A stretch of 64,000 nt of DNA from Clostridiaceae bacterium OM02-2AC. Lineage in GTDB: Bacteria > Bacillota_I > Bacilli_A > Erysipelotrichales > Erysipelotrichaceae. The notes under the pieces were generated by a model that was not told the origin of the DNA, did not search any database, and worked only from the letters and a program-made list of their open reading frames with translations. The DNA is taken from positions 49,478-113,477 of the forward strand of contig QULU01000010.1 of assembly GCA_003481775.1 (NCBI GenBank). The letters are read 5' to 3'. A program made the translations under genes and the position numbers. This document shows positions 25,953-34,915 of the stretch, in pieces (positions within the stretch are counted from its first letter, which is position 1; every line of letters begins with the position of its first letter).

Positions 25953-26221
25953 GAATTACATTCAAATAATTTCTCTGTTTCCAATCATCATGTACGAGCA
26001 TCAAATTGCACTCTCAACAGCTTCGTTTTAGACGTATAGATTGAAAGGCTCATTCATCTCCCCTATGCTTATCAGCTTGTTTACTTCTTTATCCCCTATT
26101 GTTCTGCTGGATCCGCCTGTACATGCAGCTACACCTTTCTGATTGAAATACATATCGCGTATGCAATATCAACGAAAGCTTTGCCCTTTCCCTTCGCGTA
26201 TACAAGCGAGTTACCGGTGAT

Positions 26222-26833
26222 TTACTGTTCTTCCCTATCCCCCTCTGTTTGCACACGGTATTTTTTTCGATCCTCTTTTGTAATAAGGCGGATCACCCTG
26301 CAGGGAACCCCTGCCGCAAGTACATGTGGAGGAATATCTCTGTTCACAACACTGCCTGCACCAATCACCGAGCCTTCACCAATCGTAACGCCTGCCAGCA
26401 CCTGAACGCCTGCCCCAATCCATACATTACTTTCCACATGAATAGGAAAGGCATACTCCAGCCCCTGCCTGCGCTGTTCTACATCCAGTGGATGTCCTGC
26501 TGTATAAAAGCCGCAGTTTGGCGCGATATAGACATAATCACCAAAGGTAATCTCTGCCCCATCCAGAATGACACCGTTATGGTTCATAAAGAATTCATTT
26601 CCAATACTGATATTATAGCCATAATCACACCAGAACGGTGGTTCTATAGATACATGCTTCCCCATCTGCTTGAACAGCCTGCGATAAATCTGATTGCGTG
26701 CTTCCATATCACTTGGACGCAGTTGATTGCATGCATGACACTGATCCTTGCACCAGGCGCGCTCATCCAGCAGTGCTGAGCTGTAATTCGCATTGTATAA
26801 AAAGCCTTCCGCCGCCTTTTTCTTTTCTGACAT
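26222..26833 (-). CDS. Maltose/galactoside O-acetyltransferase family
   Basis: 203 residues, left-handed beta-helix acetyltransferase with the N-terminal Mac domain (residues ~5-58) and hexapeptide repeats after ~70. Family marks: FFMNHNGVILDGAEITFGDYV, APNCGFYTAGHPLD with the catalytic His, VWIGAGVQVLAGVTIGEGSV and AAGVPCRVIR. Acetylates sugars such as maltose or galactosides using acetyl-CoA. AAAGGAGG precedes the start. Stands alone; physiological role in this organism unclear. Confidence 0.93.
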   Translation of the reverse strand: MSEKKKAAEGFLYNANYSSALLDERAWCKDQCHACNQLRPSDMEARNQIYRRLFKQMGKHVSIEPPFWCDYGYNISIGNEFFMNHNGVILDGAEITFGDYVYIAPNCGFYTAGHPLDVEQRRQGLEYAFPIHVESNVWIGAGVQVLAGVTIGEGSVIGAGSVVNRDIPPHVLAAGVPCRVIRLITKEDRKKYRVQTEGDREEQ

Positions 26834-27156
26834 ATAACCCCTCCTTTTAATTGCATTCCACTAGATACAGTATAGCATACGGCTGTCCATATGTCCGCAG
26901 GCTGACAACAAAAAAGCCGTGTGGAATATGGCTGCGCATTCCTTGTTGAAGTGAAGCATACAGCGGTATTGCGTATGACAGAAAATGCGCAGTACCCCCT
27001 GCTATAGCTTCAGCCTTCAAAAAACCAACAAAAAGCACAAAGCTTCAGGAATTTCATTTCTTCTCTACATAGGAAAGGGAATAGATGCCTCTTTCCGCAT
27101 GGAAAAGATTCAAAAACTAGAAAAGGAAAATTCTGTGAGCATATCCTTCGACTTAT
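26834..27156. other. Intergenic gap with weak hairpin
   Basis: Divergent promoter region between the acetyltransferase and the acyl-CoA dehydrogenase. Minus-strand TATACT near 26870 may serve the acetyltransferase. AGCC-10 bases-GGCT followed by six T on minus (26910-26933) is a weak terminator-like hairpin with no gene upstream. No coding region seen. Confidence 0.4.
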
Positions 27157-27170
27157 TGTAAGCGCTATGA
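27157..27170 (+). promoter_or_regulatory. cre-like (CcpA) site
   Basis: TGTAAGCGCTATGA matches 13 of 14 positions of the cre consensus TGWAANCGNTNWCA (C to G at position 13), 108 bases ahead of the acyl-CoA dehydrogenase start. Confidence 0.45.
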
Positions 27171-27197
27171 TATCATCAGAGTGTAAAGTGATTTATA

Positions 27198-27224
27198 TTC
27201 TTAAAATGATTCTCATATTAAGAA
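27198..27224 (+). promoter_or_regulatory. 27-bp dyad upstream of the acyl-CoA dehydrogenase-flavodiiron operon
   Basis: TTCTTAA-A-ATGA-TTC-TCAT-A-TTAAGAA: 11 of 12 arm positions pair around a 3-base centre. No T-run follows, so it looks like a protein-binding site, possibly for a Fur/PerR-type or redox regulator (contains ATGATTCTCAT). Confidence 0.5.
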
Positions 27225-27277
27225 AAATCATGAAAGCAGAAGGAATATCATAGAGATAAGTGAGGAGGACGTAAACT

Positions 27278-29182
27278 ATGCTATTTACAACGACACAGCA
27301 GCAGGAGGAAATCCGCAAGACGGTACGAGAATTTGCGGAAACCGAAATCAAACCGATTGCCTTTATGCTCGATAAGGAAAATGAATTTCCGAGTGAGGCG
27401 ATTGCAAAGTTTGGAAAGATGGGTCTGATGGGGATTCCCTATCCGAAGGAATATGGCGGAGCCGGACTGGATGTACTAAGCTATGCCATTGCCGTAGAAG
27501 AATTATCCCGCGTTGACGGAGGTACAGGAGTTATCCTATCCGCACATGTCTCCTTGGGAAGCTACCCGATTTTTGCATTTGGAACCGAGGAGCAGAAGCA
27601 GAAATATCTGGTACCGCTGGCAAGCGGTGAAAAAATCGGAGCCTTTGGATTAACGGAGCCGAATGCAGGAAGTGATGCGGCAGGTACGGAAACAACGGCC
27701 GTTTTAGAGGGTGATCATTATATTCTGAACGGTGGAAAGATTTTTATCACAAATGCAGATAAGGCTGACACGTATGTCGTCTTTGCATCCACAAATCCGG
27801 ATATGGGAACCAGAGGAATATCCGCATTCATCGTTGAAAAGGGCTGGGACGGCTTTACCTTTGGTGATCATTACGATAAGATGGGAATCCGTTCCTCCTC
27901 AACAGCGGAATTGATTTTCAATGATGTAAAGGTACCGAAGGAAAATCTGCTTGGCAAGGAAGGTCAGGGCTTTAAGATTGCCATGGCAACACTGGATGGC
28001 GGCCGCATCGGAATCGCTGCACAGGCACTGGGAATTGCACAGGGTGCATATGAAAATGCGCTGGAATACGCGAAGGAGCGTGTGCAGTTTGGCAAACCGA
28101 TTGCTCAGCAGCAGGTCATCAGCTTTAAGCTTGCCGATATGGCAACCAAGCTTCGCTGTGCCAGAATGCTGATTTACTCTTCTGCAGAGCTCAAGGAGCA
28201 CCATGAACCATATGGAATGGAATCTGCGATGGCAAAGCAGTACGCAAGTGATGTTGCTCTGGAAATCTGCAACGATGCCTTACAGATATTCGGCGGAAGC
28301 GGTTATCTGAAGGGGATGGAAGTGGAGCGCGCTTATCGTGATGCTAAAATCACAACGATTTATGAAGGAACAAACGAAATACAGAGAGTTGTTATTGCTT
28401 CTCATATCATAGGAAAAGCCCCAAAGGATGGCGGTGTCCGTAAGAAAAAAGGCGCAATCACCGGAGAACGTAAGAAACAGATTTTCAAGGAAGGCCCTGC
28501 ACAGGAACGTGTAAATGCACTCGTGGAAGCCTTACAGAAGGATGGCTATGACTTTACAGTCGGTATCCCGATGGATACACCGATCGTGAATGCAGAGCGT
28601 GTGGTATCTGCCGGTAAGGGAATCGGTGAAAAGAAGAACATGAAGCTGATTGAGGATTTAGCACGAAGCGCAGGAGCAGCCATCGGAAGCTCCCGTCCAG
28701 TCGCAGAAACTTTAAAATATGTGCCGATCAACCGCTATGTCGGTATGTCCGGTCAGAAATTCACCGGTAATCTGTATATCGCATGCGGTATCTCCGGTGC
28801 GGGACAGCATTTAAAGGGAATCAAGGATGCTACAACCATCGTTGCCATCAATACAAACGCCAACGCGCCGATCTTTAAAAATGCCGATTACGGTATTGTC
28901 GGTGATGTTATGGAAATACTGCCGCTGTTAAGCAAGGCTCTGGATACCGGAGAAAAGAAGCCGGCTCCGCCAATGAAGAAAATGAAGCGCCCGTTTATCA
29001 AAAAGGAAGCTCCTTCCTATATGCGTCATGTCTGCAATGGCTGCGGCTATGAATATGATCAGATGCTGGGAGATCCGGAAAATGATATTGCTCCGGGTAC
29101 ACCGTTTGAAAAGCTGCCTGAAGAATGGATCTGTCCGGAATGCGGAGAAGCAAAGGATCAGTTCATTGAGACATTGGATTAA
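27278..29182 (+). CDS. Acyl-CoA dehydrogenase-EtfA domain-rubredoxin fusion
   Basis: 634 residues in three parts. Residues 1-380 are a complete acyl-CoA dehydrogenase ([24 protein letters not shown], catalytic Glu in IYEGTNEIQ). Residues ~438-555 match the FAD-binding C-terminal domain of ETF alpha ([48 protein letters not shown]). Residues ~582-634 are a rubredoxin with CNGCG and CPECG iron ligands. A short Lys-rich linker separates the parts. No ETF beta is present. Predicted flow: acyl-CoA to FAD, to the ETF-like FAD, to rubredoxin, then to the flavodiiron protein encoded 22 bases downstream. GAGGAGG precedes the ATG. Likely a short-chain (butyryl) substrate, inferred from anaerobic context. 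Confidence 0.92.
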   Translation: MLFTTTQQQEEIRKTVREFAETEIKPIAFMLDKENEFPSEAIAKFGKMGLMGIPYPKEYGGAGLDVLSYAIAVEELSRVDGGTGVILSAHVSLGSYPIFAFGTEEQKQKYLVPLASGEKIGAFGLTEPNAGSDAAGTETTAVLEGDHYILNGGKIFITNADKADTYVVFASTNPDMGTRGISAFIVEKGWDGFTFGDHYDKMGIRSSSTAELIFNDVKVPKENLLGKEGQGFKIAMATLDGGRIGIAAQALGIAQGAYENALEYAKERVQFGKPIAQQQVISFKLADMATKLRCARMLIYSSAELKEHHEPYGMESAMAKQYASDVALEICNDALQIFGGSGYLKGMEVERAYRDAKITTIYEGTNEIQRVVIASHIIGKAPKDGGVRKKKGAITGERKKQIFKEGPAQERVNALVEALQKDGYDFTVGIPMDTPIVNAERVVSAGKGIGEKKNMKLIEDLARSAGAAIGSSRPVAETLKYVPINRYVGMSGQKFTGNLYIACGISGAGQHLKGIKDATTIVAINTNANAPIFKNADYGIVGDVMEILPLLSKALDTGEKKPAPPMKKMKRPFIKKEAPSYMRHVCNGCGYEYDQMLGDPENDIAPGTPFEKLPEEWICPECGEAKDQFIETLD

Positions 29183-29204
29183 ATAAAGAGAAGGAGGATG
29201 TAGT

Positions 29205-30410
29205 ATGTACTGTGTAAGAAAAGTAGTTGACGATTTGTACTGGGTGGGAGGAAATGATCACCGTCTTGCCCTGTTTGAAAATATTCACCCGATTCCAAAT
29301 GGCGTATCCTATAATTCCTATTTGCTGCTGGATAAGAAAACGGTATTGTTTGATACAGTGGACTGGGATGCCTGCCGTCAGTTTTTGGAAAATGTAGAGC
29401 ATGTTTTGGACGGGCGTGAGCTGGATTATCTGGTAATCAATCATATGGAGCCGGATCATGGTGCCAGCATTGAAGAAATTTTACTTCGCTATCCGAAGGT
29501 GAAAATCATCTCTACTGAAAAAAGCTTTCTGCTGATGCACCAGTTCGGCTTTCACGTTGACGGGCGTACAGAGGAAGTCAAGGAAGGCGATACCAAATGC
29601 TTTGGTAAGCACACCATCACCTTTGTAGAGGCTCCGATGGTGCACTGGCCAGAAGCGATGGTCAGCTTCGATGTGACAAACGGAGTTCTGTTTTCCGCAG
29701 ATGCCTTTGGAAGCTTTGGAGCACTGGATGGCAAGCTGTTTAATGATGAAGTTAATTTTGACCGCGACTGGCTGGATGATGCCCGTCGTTACTATACCAA
29801 TATTGTAGGAAAATACGGACCGCATGTACAGGCACTGCTGAAAAAGGCGGGAACGATCGATATCAAGGTCATCTGTCCGCTGCATGGACCGGTATGGAGA
29901 AATGATTTCGGTTACCTGCTTGATAAATATGATAAGTGGAGCCGCTATGAGCCGGAGGAAACCGGTGTGCTGATCGCCTATGCTTCCATGTATGGAAATA
30001 CAGAATCCGCTGCGCAGGTACTGGCTGCCAAGCTGGTGGAAAAGGGCGTTAAAAATGTTGTTGTTCATGATGTATCCAATACCCATGTATCCTACCTGAT
30101 CAGCGATGCCTTCAAATACAGTCACATCGTACTGGCTTCGGTGACCTATAATCTGGGAATCTATCCTGTCATGCATGATTTCCTCATGCATATGAAGGCA
30201 CTCAACATGCAGAAGCGTACCATCGGCATTATTGAGAATGGTTCCTGGGCACCGAAATCCGGTTCCCTTATGAAGGACTTCCTGGATAATCAGATGAAGC
30301 AGATGAGTATTCTGAATTCTGAAGTATCCATGATCAGTGCCTTGAATGATAATAATAAATCTGAAATGGATAATCTGGTAGATAGTATCATTGATTCCAT
30401 GGAAGCATAA
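29205..30410 (+). CDS. Flavodiiron protein (FprA-type A flavoprotein)
   Basis: 401 residues. N-terminal metallo-beta-lactamase-like diiron domain (1-250) with ligand motifs NHMEPDHGAS (HxExDH), VHWPEAM, ADAFGSFG and CPLHGPVW; C-terminal flavodoxin domain (255-400) starting GVLIAYASMYGNTESAA. These proteins reduce O2 to water (some reduce NO) using electrons from rubredoxin. The rubredoxin donor is fused to the upstream acyl-CoA dehydrogenase, so the operon makes a self-contained route from acyl-CoA to O2. GGAGG precedes the ATG; a terminator follows. Confidence 0.95.
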   Translation: MYCVRKVVDDLYWVGGNDHRLALFENIHPIPNGVSYNSYLLLDKKTVLFDTVDWDACRQFLENVEHVLDGRELDYLVINHMEPDHGASIEEILLRYPKVKIISTEKSFLLMHQFGFHVDGRTEEVKEGDTKCFGKHTITFVEAPMVHWPEAMVSFDVTNGVLFSADAFGSFGALDGKLFNDEVNFDRDWLDDARRYYTNIVGKYGPHVQALLKKAGTIDIKVICPLHGPVWRNDFGYLLDKYDKWSRYEPEETGVLIAYASMYGNTESAAQVLAAKLVEKGVKNVVVHDVSNTHVSYLISDAFKYSHIVLASVTYNLGIYPVMHDFLMHMKALNMQKRTIGIIENGSWAPKSGSLMKDFLDNQMKQMSILNSEVSMISALNDNNKSEMDNLVDSIIDSMEA

Positions 30411-30415
30411 TCGGT

Positions 30416-30443
30416 AAGGATTCTCAGTTGAGAATCCTTTTTT
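30416..30443 (+). terminator. Terminator of the flavodiiron operon
   Basis: AAGGATTCTC-AGTT-GAGAATCCTT then TTTT. Confidence 0.92.
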
Positions 30444-30961
30444 CTAATATCCCGGAAACGATTGCTTCTAAACAGCGCTCAGGCTTGCGTTCCACGAAAT
30501 ATAAGATAATAACGTAGGGGAAGCTCATAGGCTTTTGCTGTGCATTTTATATCTTCCCCTCTGCACACGTCCCTTATGCACCTCCAGCTCCTGCAGTGGG
30601 TGCCTGGAATATCACACTGAACTATCGCAAGTATCCAGTAAACGAATATGCCATAGAAAACGAATCCACCCCTGTTGCCTTATCATCCCCTTATGCAGCT
30701 TTCTTTTATCTTTAAACGATTCGCATACAGAAATAAGGCGGTTCATATAGTGAAAACAGACAGAAGCACGATCCTTTTCCTGTGCATCCCAATCACCTTT
30801 CCCCCAGAATCCCCTGTGCTGTCGTACAGCTATTCATATTTTTTACCACATGCAGCCTTGCTTCTTCCTTCTGCTTCCTTTATAACGAAATAACCCGCAA
30901 GCTTCGCAGGCAGTGCAGCCTTTTCCTGCACATAAAGCTGTCCTTTCCATCCTCGGTATAG
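30444..30961. other. Gap without recognisable gene
   Basis: About 520 bases between convergent operons. I see an 8-bp inverted repeat AGGGGAAG / CTTCCCCT near 30517-30560 with a long loop and no T-run, and only short unsupported open frames. Could hold decayed sequence; nothing assigned. Confidence 0.4.
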
Positions 30962-30989
30962 AAAAAATGCAGCATTTCTACCGCATTTT
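30962..30989 (-). terminator. Terminator after GH112 gene
   Basis: Minus strand AAAATGC-12 bases-GCATTTTTT. Confidence 0.75.
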
Positions 30990-30994
30990 CTTCT

Positions 30995-33169
30995 CTATTC
31001 TTTTTCCTCGCTGATGGAAAACCAGCGAATTTCATTTGCCTGTAGCTGAATATCAAAAGCATCCTGATCCGTATAAATGCGGGTATCCTGCTTTTCATAT
31101 GTATTGTTTACCACACAATAGCTGTTTGTATTCGGATATACATTTACCTCCACCTTGCAGTTTTCACTATACCATTTTTTAATATCCGCTTCCCTTCCTG
31201 CTGCATAAAACAAACAGCGGTACAGCAGACGCGCGTTTTCAAAGCTGAACGGCAGTCCGCTCAGATATACACTTTTCCCTTTTCCATAGGTATTGGTCGC
31301 AAAACGAATATTCTGATTCTCGTTAATCAAAACCGTCGTATCGCGCAGTGCATAGATATTGCGTATTTCTTCTCCAAGCTGTAAAGCTTCAGGAAGCTCA
31401 TCTTTCAGGAAATGCGGCTGCTCCTCCCAGTTATATTTATCCTGTGACAGAGAAAAGCCAACCTCCTTATCCACGCCCAGCACATCATACAGCTGGAAGA
31501 AATGTCCTTCCTTTTGTGCTGCACTCGGTTCACCGACGCCGATCAAGCCACCGCCCTCAAATACAAATTTACGAAGAGCGCTCACGATGCGTGCATCCTT
31601 CCAGTAATCTCCACCGCTAAAGGCCGTATAGGCATCCCCAGCATTGATAATAACACCGGCATCATCCAGCACCCCCGGATTTTCCAGTATATCGTCAAAG
31701 CTGATAAACTGCACATCAAAGGGCATACCACTCAGAGCTTCCAGAACACCCGAATAGGAATAAATCTGCTTATACCACAGAGCATGCGCGACCATTTCCG
31801 CTCCCCAGCCACGAAGCGCTCCCCAGCTGTTCAGAATCGTTACCTTAAATGGCATACACATGGGCTGTGCGGACTGTACATGGGCATACAGCTCACGAAA
31901 TTCATTGCATACCTCTTCGATATAATCCACAAAATCCGGGAATTTCAATGCAAGCTTCAAATACCCGCCGTATCCGATTCGATCCAATGGTGAGCGAAGG
32001 ATTGCACGCCTTGCCGTCACCCAGTTTACCTTGGCCTCCTGAACGGGATCGCCTCCCTCATGAAATACGTCGGGGAAGAAATACGGTAGAAACCGTCCTT
32101 CGGTATACTTCACTCCCTTGATATCGGAAATCAGACGCAAGGTACGTCCATCCCCAACAGAGCCCACGACGGCATCCAGACCCAGCTCCTGAAAATAAGG
32201 TCCAAACGGCTCTGTCGCAATCCAGTGATCTCCCAGAAACATCATCGCTTCCTTTCCGGCTTCATGTGTGATATCCACAAATTTCTTCACCAGCTTAGCT
32301 ACCTCACGCATCTGGAAATCCATGAAATCTCGGTATTCCTTCGTAGGAACGCAGAAGGTGGAATTATGATATCCCTGATTGATGATATATTCCGGACGAA
32401 ACCGGTATCCGACCTCCTGCTCGAACTGTTCGAGAATATAGGGGGATACACTGGCACTGTAACCGAACCAGTCTACGAACTTTTCCCGTGCCATCTCATC
32501 AAACATGAGCGTAAACTGATGAAAGAATGTCGTAAAGCGAATAACATCCACCTCCGGATGCTCAGCAATCCAGCGACGCAGCTTATCCAGAACATATGCC
32601 TGTGTCTTCGGCTGTCGTACATCGTAGGTCATCTGATGCTCCTCATGCTTCCATTCATTGGTCAATGCATTGTACATATGCACCGGATCCCAGATTACAA
32701 ATGCCAGAAAGCTTACCGTATAAGCATGAAAAGGTACACACTCCGAAAGGATGACTGCCTCCCTTTTTGCATCATATTCCCACAGGCTTGTGGCAACCAC
32801 CTCACCGCTCGTACGATCGATAACCTCCCACCACCGCTTCATATCATCAATCGTATTGACCTTCAGCTGGTCTTTATAATAATGCTTCATCAACGGTATG
32901 CTCAGCGTTTGCGCACTGGCTGTCACCATATCGCTCATCAGATACATCTGCTGTATCTCCTGTGGATTTGCATTTGCCCAGGCATTATCCTTCCTCGTCG
33001 TATAATAGGTCGCATACTGCTTCACATCCAGCTCACGCAGCTGCTCTGGCATGCTGGTGCCATCACAGTCCCGGATTGCATCCGCCCCCCATCGTTCCAT
33101 GATGTTCAAGGTTTCCTCAATTACATCAACATCGGTCGGCACTGTTACGCGCCCCTTTTTCAGATTCAT
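30995..33169 (-). CDS. GH112 phosphorylase (galacto-N-biose/lacto-N-biose or galactosyl-rhamnose)
   Basis: 724 residues, full-length GH112 enzyme that cleaves beta-1,3-galactosyl-HexNAc (or beta-1,4-galactosyl-rhamnose) with phosphate to galactose 1-phosphate. The start at 33169 (Met-Asn-Leu-Lys-Lys-Gly-Arg) is chosen because AGGAGG is 8 bases upstream; that site lies inside an apparent longer frame. The acid catalyst region is FLGDHWIATEPFGPY; the barrel opens KGRVTVPTD. The divergently encoded AraC regulator with a sugar-type cupin domain probably controls it. No sugar transporter or galactokinase is adjacent. Choice between mucin/milk-glycan and rhamnose disaccharides needs comparison with characterised enzymes. 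Confidence 0.9.
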   Translation of the reverse strand: MNLKKGRVTVPTDVDVIEETLNIMERWGADAIRDCDGTSMPEQLRELDVKQYATYYTTRKDNAWANANPQEIQQMYLMSDMVTASAQTLSIPLMKHYYKDQLKVNTIDDMKRWWEVIDRTSGEVVATSLWEYDAKREAVILSECVPFHAYTVSFLAFVIWDPVHMYNALTNEWKHEEHQMTYDVRQPKTQAYVLDKLRRWIAEHPEVDVIRFTTFFHQFTLMFDEMAREKFVDWFGYSASVSPYILEQFEQEVGYRFRPEYIINQGYHNSTFCVPTKEYRDFMDFQMREVAKLVKKFVDITHEAGKEAMMFLGDHWIATEPFGPYFQELGLDAVVGSVGDGRTLRLISDIKGVKYTEGRFLPYFFPDVFHEGGDPVQEAKVNWVTARRAILRSPLDRIGYGGYLKLALKFPDFVDYIEEVCNEFRELYAHVQSAQPMCMPFKVTILNSWGALRGWGAEMVAHALWYKQIYSYSGVLEALSGMPFDVQFISFDDILENPGVLDDAGVIINAGDAYTAFSGGDYWKDARIVSALRKFVFEGGGLIGVGEPSAAQKEGHFFQLYDVLGVDKEVGFSLSQDKYNWEEQPHFLKDELPEALQLGEEIRNIYALRDTTVLINENQNIRFATNTYGKGKSVYLSGLPFSFENARLLYRCLFYAAGREADIKKWYSENCKVEVNVYPNTNSYCVVNNTYEKQDTRIYTDQDAFDIQLQANEIRWFSISEEKE

Positions 33170-33341
33170 GTCAATTTCCTCCTGATTGATCGTTAGCTTC
33201 ATTTTATGGGCTTATGAATAGCTTGTCAAACGACTCGATTCCACCGCCACTGAAAAACCCGGCAAGATATCTAAAAAAGTGATTTCAGCAGTTCCTTTTT
33301 ATTCGATAAACACACGCCCCGTATTTCTTTTTTTAGAGATA

Positions 33342-33365
33342 TTGGCTACTTTTACTTTTTGCCAA
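33342..33365. promoter_or_regulatory. TTGGC/GCCAA inverted repeat in the GH112-AraC intergenic region
   Basis: TTGGC-14 bases-GCCAA between the divergent genes; candidate site for the AraC-type activator. Confidence 0.35.
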
Positions 33366-33377
33366 TAAATATAATTC

Positions 33378-33406
33378 TTGTCAACTACAGCTGTGTCTAT
33401 TATAAT
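33378..33406 (+). promoter_or_regulatory. Promoter of the AraC-type regulator
   Basis: TTGTCA (33378-33383), 17-base spacer, TATAAT (33401-33406), then AAGGA before the ATG at 33433. Confidence 0.85.
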
Positions 33407-33432
33407 GAAAGCAGATATAAGGATGTGATTTG

Positions 33433-34296
33433 ATGAGTATACAAAGATATCAGCTGAAGAACCGTAAGCTGGATAAAATGAGCTTCCACCTTCTCTATAT
33501 TTCAACGAGCCGTTATGAGGGTGACTGGCACAGTACCCCGCATGCCCATCACTGTACAGAACTATTTTACGTATCCAGCGGCAAGGGAAGCTTTCTGGTA
33601 AATGATGATGTCTTCGATGTAAAGGCGGATGATCTGATCATAGTAAATCCCAATGTTCCGCATACGGAAATGAGCAGGGATGAATCCCCTCTGGAATACA
33701 TCGTACTCGGTATCGAGGGACTGCAGTTTACCAGCTTTACCAATCATATGGAGTATGAGGACTACAGTGTTCACAACTATTATGAATTCAAGCATGAGAT
33801 TCTGTTTTATCTGAAGACACTGGTACAGGAGATGGCACAGCAGGATGATGATTACGAGGCGGTATGTCAGAATCTGCTGGAGGTGCTGATCATCAACATG
33901 GTACGCAGAACAAAGGCCAACCTGATCGTAGCGCCATCCCAGAAAATAACCAAGGAATGTCATTTTGTGGAGCAGTATATCAATAACCATTATCAGGAGG
34001 ATATCACGCTGGAGCTGTTAAGTGAAAAAACCTATATGAATAAGTTTTATCTGGTGCATGCCTTTAAGCAGTACAAGGGTGTCTCTCCTATCAATTATCT
34101 CATCCGATTGCGTGTACAGCAGGCAAAGGAGCTGCTGGAGACCACAAATTACTCCATAGCTCAGATTTCCGATTCTTGTGGCTTCTCCTCTCAGTCCTAT
34201 TTTTCACAGGTCTTTAAAAAAGCATGTGGAATGACACCGAATGCCTATCGCAAAAGCAGTGATCGAAGCAAGGTCATGGTAAACAATATCCTATAG
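33433..34296 (+). CDS. AraC-family regulator with cupin sensor domain
   Basis: 287 residues. N-terminal AraC-type cupin (HSTPHAHHCTELFYVSSGKGSF... DDLIIVNPNVPHTE) and C-terminal paired helix-turn-helix (LELLSEKTYMNKFYLVHAFK; IAQISDSCGFSSQSYFSQVF) ending in the usual GMTPNAYR. Such proteins usually activate sugar-use genes when bound to the sugar. It is divergent from the GH112 phosphorylase gene, the probable target. ATG at 33433 used rather than the TTG one codon earlier. Confidence 0.92.
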   Translation: MSIQRYQLKNRKLDKMSFHLLYISTSRYEGDWHSTPHAHHCTELFYVSSGKGSFLVNDDVFDVKADDLIIVNPNVPHTEMSRDESPLEYIVLGIEGLQFTSFTNHMEYEDYSVHNYYEFKHEILFYLKTLVQEMAQQDDDYEAVCQNLLEVLIINMVRRTKANLIVAPSQKITKECHFVEQYINNHYQEDITLELLSEKTYMNKFYLVHAFKQYKGVSPINYLIRLRVQQAKELLETTNYSIAQISDSCGFSSQSYFSQVFKKACGMTPNAYRKSSDRSKVMVNNIL

Positions 34297-34407
34297 ATTT
34301 TAACCCTACTTACGGTATTGAATCGCAGCATAAGTGACTGTACGTTTTCATGAGCTGGAATACTGTGCACTTTCACATTTTTCAAATCTCCAGATGAATA
34401 AGATAAT

Positions 34408-34462
34408 AAGGAAGCTTGCCATCCTAGCATTGCATAAAAGGGATGGCGATACTTCCTTTTTT
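34408..34462 (+). terminator. Terminator after AraC-type regulator
   Basis: AAGGAAG-CTT-GCCATCC ... GGATGGC-GATA-CTTCCTT followed by T-run; a long two-segment stem. Confidence 0.85.
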
Positions 34463-34539
34463 GCGCTTATCCCAAATCAAAAGCCCATACACCTCACAAA
34501 TACCATTTTCTTGCTTCTTCACCTTGCCGCTGTATCTCT

Positions 34540-34752
34540 TATAAGCGGTGGCAGGCTTATGAACAAGCGGATATAAGCCTTAGTCTATGTAAGAAATTCA
34601 CAGGGTAATGTCCGGCTTATGAATACATTGGTTTCGATTCTTTATAAGTCTTCGCATCGGTATGAAATCCACAGGATTGTGTCGGACTTTTGAATGCGTG
34701 GTCATCAATGCTTTATAAGCCTTAGGTTATGTGCAAAATCCACTGTGCTCCC
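34540..34752. repeat. Imperfect 71-bp tandem repeat
   Basis: TATAAG-starting units begin at 34540 (shortened, 32 bp), 34572, 34643 and 34714 (incomplete). Shared blocks are TATAAGCCTTAG, AAATCCACAGG, TGTCGG and GGCTTATGAA. Period is exactly 71 bp between units 2, 3 and 4. No ORF spans them. A similar stretch, AAATCACAGGATACTGTCGG, occurs at 2820-2839. Confidence 0.7.
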
Positions 34753-34882
34753 CATATCGATTCCCAACAGATTTTAAAATCCTCTCCTACAGAAGAAACC
34801 CTTCCCGTTGATTGCTTACAGACTAACAGATGATATGAGAAAGCTATGCGCTCGTTCTCTTCTATGCTTCATCTTCCTGTTA

Positions 34883-34915
34883 AAAGAAAAGATGCGAAGC
34901 ATTGTCCGCATTTTT
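34883..34915 (-). terminator. Terminator after ddl
   Basis: Minus strand ATGCG-10 bases-CGCAT then C-TTTT-C-TTTT, right after the ddl stop. Confidence 0.75.

Noticed and set aside
34540..34752. Tandem repeat considered as CRISPR or coding repeat
   Set aside because: Units abut with no spacers and no reading frame spans them.
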